8,981 bases of DNA from Actinomycetota bacterium (lineage in GTDB: Bacteria; Acidobacteriota; Blastocatellia; Chloracidobacteriales; Chloracidobacteriaceae): assembly GCA_013298335.1 (NCBI GenBank), contig JAAFHI010000083.1, positions 1 to 8,981 of the forward strand. Direction: 5' to 3'. A program made the translations under genes and the position numbers. Under the pieces are notes generated by a model. That model was not told the origin of the DNA. It saw nothing but the letters and a program-made list of their open reading frames with translations, and did no database searches. Positions 6,758 to 8,981 of this stretch are shown piece by piece (positions within the stretch are counted from its first letter, which is position 1; the number at the start of each line of letters is the position of its first letter).

Positions 6758-6931
6758 CTCTGTTTTCGTTCCCGAATTATCGCGCAAAGAAACTATAGAC
6801 GAAAAATCCAGAAATGACAAATTATTTTTTTGAGTGTAAAAAATACGACTTTGTCATATATCGTTCCGAACGCAATGCTCGACGTAAATGGCGACTTGAA
6901 GTCGGTTCACGCCTCCTTTAAGAAGGGCTTC

Positions 6932-8116
6932 ATGGAAAATCTCAAACCGTTTCTGGCCGACCCGCAACGACTCGGTCAACGACTTCGGCAGGCCCGCGAA
7001 TTACGCGATCTCACCCAGCAGGCGGTCGCCACCCGGATGAAGATGGTGCGGACGACCCTCGTCAACATCGAGAAAGGCACCCGCCGGGTTTCGGAACAGG
7101 AACTGCGCGACTTCCTCGAACTCTACGAAGTAACCGCCGATTCGCTCTTCTCCGAACACAACGCGGATGCATCCTTCGCCGTGGCGTTCCGGACGCTCGA
7201 CGGGAAGGTCACCCCGGCCACCTCCGAAGCGTCATTCGAACTGCTCACCGCCTCCGCCGAAGTCGCCCAGCTCGCCCGCGATTTCCGCTCCCTCGAAGAA
7301 CGCTGCCGCCTGCGGATGCCGGAGCCGGAGATTCCGACCTACCCGGTTCGGGGCGTGGCGAGCGTTCACGCCGCCGAGGAAGTCGCGGCCGCCGAACGCA
7401 TCCGGCTCGGTCTCGGCGACGGTCCGCTGCCGGGTCTTCAGGACCTGCTGGAATCCGAGGTCGGCCTCCGGGTCTGTCGGCTGCCGATGCCCGCGCATAT
7501 CTCGGGCGGGTTTGCCGCGAGCGAGGGCCTCGGGGACTGGATCGTGGTCAACGCCGCTCTGTCGCCGGACCTCGGCAACCGGTCGCTCGGGTTCGCCTTC
7601 GGCCATCTGATCCACGACCGCTACACCTCCGCCGCCGATTCGGGTCTGCCCGCCGAACCGGACGACCGGTTCATCCATGCCTTCGCCGACGCCTTCCTGA
7701 TGCCCGCCGCCGGACTCGGTCGCCGATTCAATCGGCTGGTTCGCGCGGCGGCGGGACGCCTGACGGTTGCGCTGCTGTGCGAACTCGCCGACAGCTACCG
7801 GCTGCCGCTCCGGATGGTCGTCGAACGCCTCGAAGCGATTCATCGTCTGCGGGCCGGGACCTGGGCCGCCATCGGGAACAACCGCGTTGCCGGACGGGAC
7901 GGGACGGCGGCGCTCCCGACGCTCCCCCGCCACTACGTGTTTCTGGCCGTGACCGCCTTTCTCGAACTCGAACTCAACATTACGGAGCTGGCGGAGAAAC
8001 TCCGGACGGACACGGCCTCGGCCCTCGAAGTGGTCCACCGGTTCGCCAACCGTCCGGTCGATGCCGGCCCCGACCTGCTCCTGCTTGACTGCCGTCGGGA
8101 GATCGACATCCGGTGA
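6932..8116 (+). CDS. XRE-family regulator with degenerate ImmA/IrrE-like peptidase domain
   Basis: The 394-residue protein has an N-terminal XRE helix-turn-helix (about residues 14-72: LGQRLRQARELRDLTQQAVA, then TTLVNIEKGTRRVS). The middle part (about 135-255) matches the ImmA/IrrE (DUF955) layout: VNAALSPDLGNRSLGFAFGH, then FADAFLMP, equivalent to the family's FAxxLLMP. In active members the motif reads AHELGH; here it is AFGH (H225), as if two residues (H and E) were lost, so zinc proteolysis is unlikely. Related two-domain proteins often repress mobile-element genes. I chose ATG 6932 because AGAAGG precedes it at about six bases; earlier starts at 6830 (TTG) and 6875 (ATG) lack ribosome sites. 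The gene is visibly richer in G+C than the mobilization genes and diverges from them. Confidence 0.82.
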   Translation: MENLKPFLADPQRLGQRLRQARELRDLTQQAVATRMKMVRTTLVNIEKGTRRVSEQELRDFLELYEVTADSLFSEHNADASFAVAFRTLDGKVTPATSEASFELLTASAEVAQLARDFRSLEERCRLRMPEPEIPTYPVRGVASVHAAEEVAAAERIRLGLGDGPLPGLQDLLESEVGLRVCRLPMPAHISGGFAASEGLGDWIVVNAALSPDLGNRSLGFAFGHLIHDRYTSAADSGLPAEPDDRFIHAFADAFLMPAAGLGRRFNRLVRAAAGRLTVALLCELADSYRLPLRMVVERLEAIHRLRAGTWAAIGNNRVAGRDGTAALPTLPRHYVFLAVTAFLELELNITELAEKLRTDTASALEVVHRFANRPVDAGPDLLLLDCRREIDIR

Positions 8117-8313
8117 CGACCGGTCTCGACGACATCGACACCGCCGAACGGCGTCTTGCCATTACCGTTCGGCGGGCAGGCCACAGGCATTGCGTGCCAG
8201 ACTTTCGAGAAGGGACACCTCCTGAAAAAGAAGGCGTTCACGATGAGCGTGCCGTTCGGCGCCGTCGATTGATTCGCGACCGGCTCAGGCAGTGTCGGCA
8301 TCCATGTGAAAAC
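8117..8313. other. Short intergenic region after the regulator, with a strong hairpin
   Basis: CCGCCGAACGG (8141-8151) pairs perfectly with CCGTTCGGCGG (8165-8175) around 13 bases, about 25 bases after the regulator stop. No T-run follows, so it may stabilise the 3' end rather than terminate. CCGTTCGGCG occurs once more at 8252-8261. I see no convincing gene here. Confidence 0.5.
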
Positions 8314-8352
8314 GGCCCGAACACCACCTGGGCGTCCGGGCCATTCTTTTTT
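8314..8352 (+). terminator. Probable intrinsic terminator between convergent genes
   Basis: GGCCCG (8314-8319) pairs with CGGGCC (8337-8342), followed by a T-rich run (TTCTTTTTT, 8344-8352). It would end the transcript of the plus-strand regulator. On the minus strand the run is only GTTTTC, so it would be weaker for the convergent genes. The 17-base loop is long. Confidence 0.5.
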
Positions 8353-8378
8353 GCCGCGACGGCAGTGATGTTCGGGAC

Positions 8379-8633
8379 TCAGAGTTCAACGAGATCGGCG
8401 AGCGCAATCGCCACGTCGAACTGTTTGCCCGCGTCGTCCTCGAATTTCAATTGAAGCATTTGATCCCGCAGCGGCAGTTCGCACACCCCTTCCAGTCCGA
8501 CCAGTTCCGGTCGCCCCTCGTGTCGGAGTACCCGAAACCGTTTCCCGATGTTCGCCGCGTCCGCCCAATTGCCCGGATTGTGGACAAATGGCCGCGCCCG
8601 GCGCAGTGCCCGTTCAAGTCTTCCCAGTTTCAT
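8379..8633 (-). CDS. Small protein of unknown function downstream of the HNH gene
   Basis: The 84-residue protein has a basic start (MKLGRLERALRRARPF) and then a probable beta-rich part (GKRFRVLRHEGRPELVGLEG, later LKFEDDAGKQFDVAIALADL). That spacing of short strands and glycines is reminiscent of small SH3-like barrels, but no family is recognised. Its ATG lies inside the end of the HNH gene (20-base overlap), and AAAGGAA stands about five bases before it, so the two genes are almost surely one operon. It ends close to the terminator it shares with the convergent regulator. Confidence 0.65.
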   Translation of the reverse strand: MKLGRLERALRRARPFVHNPGNWADAANIGKRFRVLRHEGRPELVGLEGVCELPLRDQMLQLKFEDDAGKQFDVAIALADLVEL

Positions 8634-8958
8634 GATTGTTCCTTTCGTTTTCTCCCGACCCCGGCGAAACCCGTTCGTTCGCGCGCCGCAGGTGGGGATG
8701 CTTTTTTTCGTGGCACTCTCGACAGAGTGTCACCAGATTCGTCGGATGGTTCGTTCCGCCCTGACTCACTTCCAGAACGTGATGGCAGTTGAATCTCCGA
8801 AACGACACCTTCCGTCCGCATTCCCGGCATTCGCCCTTGTCCCGCGCATGGACGAACCGCCGCATACGCCGCAACGGCTTGACCTTGATGCGGCCGTACC
8901 ACGGAAACAACACGCCCGGAAAATCCGACAACTCGAAATGCGTCGTGTGGTCACTCAT
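8614..8958 (-). CDS. HNH endonuclease-like protein
   Basis: The 114-residue protein carries a compact HNH domain at about residues 38-88: RDKGECRECGRK (C44, C47 as zinc ligands), then CHH (H59, H60), GGTNHPTNL and LCRECHEKKH (C79, C82, H83, H87). HNH domains of this type cut DNA with one metal ion, and the four cysteines hold a structural zinc. The N-terminal part (SDFPGVLFPWYGRIKVKPLR) and the acidic, polar tail are unassigned. The ATG at 8958 has AAAGGAG about six bases before it; the frame extends to a TTG at 8979 without support. Such small HNH proteins are common in phages and plasmids and may act in DNA processing or restriction; the target is unknown. Confidence 0.8.
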   Translation of the reverse strand: MSDHTTHFELSDFPGVLFPWYGRIKVKPLRRMRRFVHARDKGECRECGRKVSFRRFNCHHVLEVSQGGTNHPTNLVTLCRECHEKKHPHLRRANERVSPGSGENERNNHETGKT

Positions 8959-8981
8959 ACACCGCTCCTTTCCCGGCAACC

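Larger units (their letters stand above)
6606..6931. promoter_or_regulatory. Divergent intergenic region with several palindromes
   Basis: This AT-rich stretch separates the minus-strand mobilization genes from the plus-strand XRE regulator and must hold promoters for both. It contains GATTACA-TTT-TGTAATC (6683-6699), ACGTATACGT (6701-6710) and GGATGC-ATC-GCATCC (6743-6757), all perfect. On the minus strand TTGATT, a possible -35 element, overlaps the first palindrome. On the plus strand TTGAGT (6830-6835) and a TATA-like stretch (about 6855-6860) may form the promoter for the regulator. The promoters are weak guesses; the palindromes are seen directly. Confidence 0.55.

Noticed and set aside
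6830..6931. N-terminal extension of the XRE regulator from TTG 6830 or ATG 6875
   Set aside because: Neither has a ribosome site, while ATG 6932 has AGAAGG at proper spacing and directly precedes the helix-turn-helix region.
7232..8038. Minus-strand frame of 268 codons
   Set aside because: It is a shadow of the G+C-rich XRE regulator on the opposite strand, whose helix-turn-helix and ImmA/IrrE-like segments are clear.
8141..8175. Perfect 11-bp hairpin as the terminator of the regulator
   Set aside because: No T-run follows; the hairpin at 8314-8352 with a T-run fits better.
1..8981. CRISPR array, tRNA or rRNA genes
   Set aside because: No regularly spaced identical repeats and no tRNA- or rRNA-like segments were seen on either strand.

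Overview
The window looks like part of a mobilizable plasmid or integrated mobile element from a Gram-negative bacterium. Reasons are a MOBP-type relaxase with accessory genes, a candidate transfer origin, a complete insertion sequence, and a divergently transcribed regulator. No chromosomal housekeeping gene, rRNA, tRNA or CRISPR array was seen. Base composition is moderate (a little over half GC by eye) in the mobilization part and visibly richer in G+C in the right third (about 6930-8960), so the right side may have another origin. The species cannot be named with confidence from sequence alone.

Left half (1-4858, minus strand): one very large relaxase gene, still open at position 1, is split by an insertion sequence at 2571-4526. 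The element has TG...CA ends, long imperfect inverted repeats and a perfect 6-bp target duplication (CGAAAC at 2565-2570 and 4527-4532). Removing the element and one duplication copy in silico restores the relaxase frame exactly, giving a protein of at least 965 residues. It has an N-terminal MobA/VirD2-type nuclease domain followed by five divergent copies of a module of roughly 120-130 residues that resembles a degenerate Toprim fold. The insertion falls between the candidate catalytic tyrosine and the metal-binding histidines, so the relaxase as found is expected to be inactive.

Middle (4855-6605, minus strand): overlapping the relaxase start by ATGA is a 235-residue accessory protein that appears to hold two ribbon-helix-helix-like units in one chain. 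Further upstream lies a gene-poor stretch of about 700 bases with a candidate oriT (5602-5740, nic-like CTACCCTG) and a compact set of nested inverted repeats (6001-6059). Then comes a 112-residue ribbon-helix-helix protein, probably a second relaxosome or regulatory protein.

Right part (6606-8981): an AT-rich intergenic region with several perfect palindromes separates the mobilization genes from a plus-strand XRE-family regulator fused to an ImmA/IrrE-like domain whose HExxH zinc motif is degenerate. A hairpin plus T-run at 8314-8352 closes that unit. Two overlapping minus-strand genes converge on it: an HNH nuclease-like protein and an 84-residue protein of unknown function.

Together: the minus-strand genes would nick and process DNA at the candidate oriT, with the ribbon-helix-helix proteins binding DNA in the relaxosome. 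The divergent XRE protein may control the shared promoter region. The insertion sequence appears to have broken the system recently.
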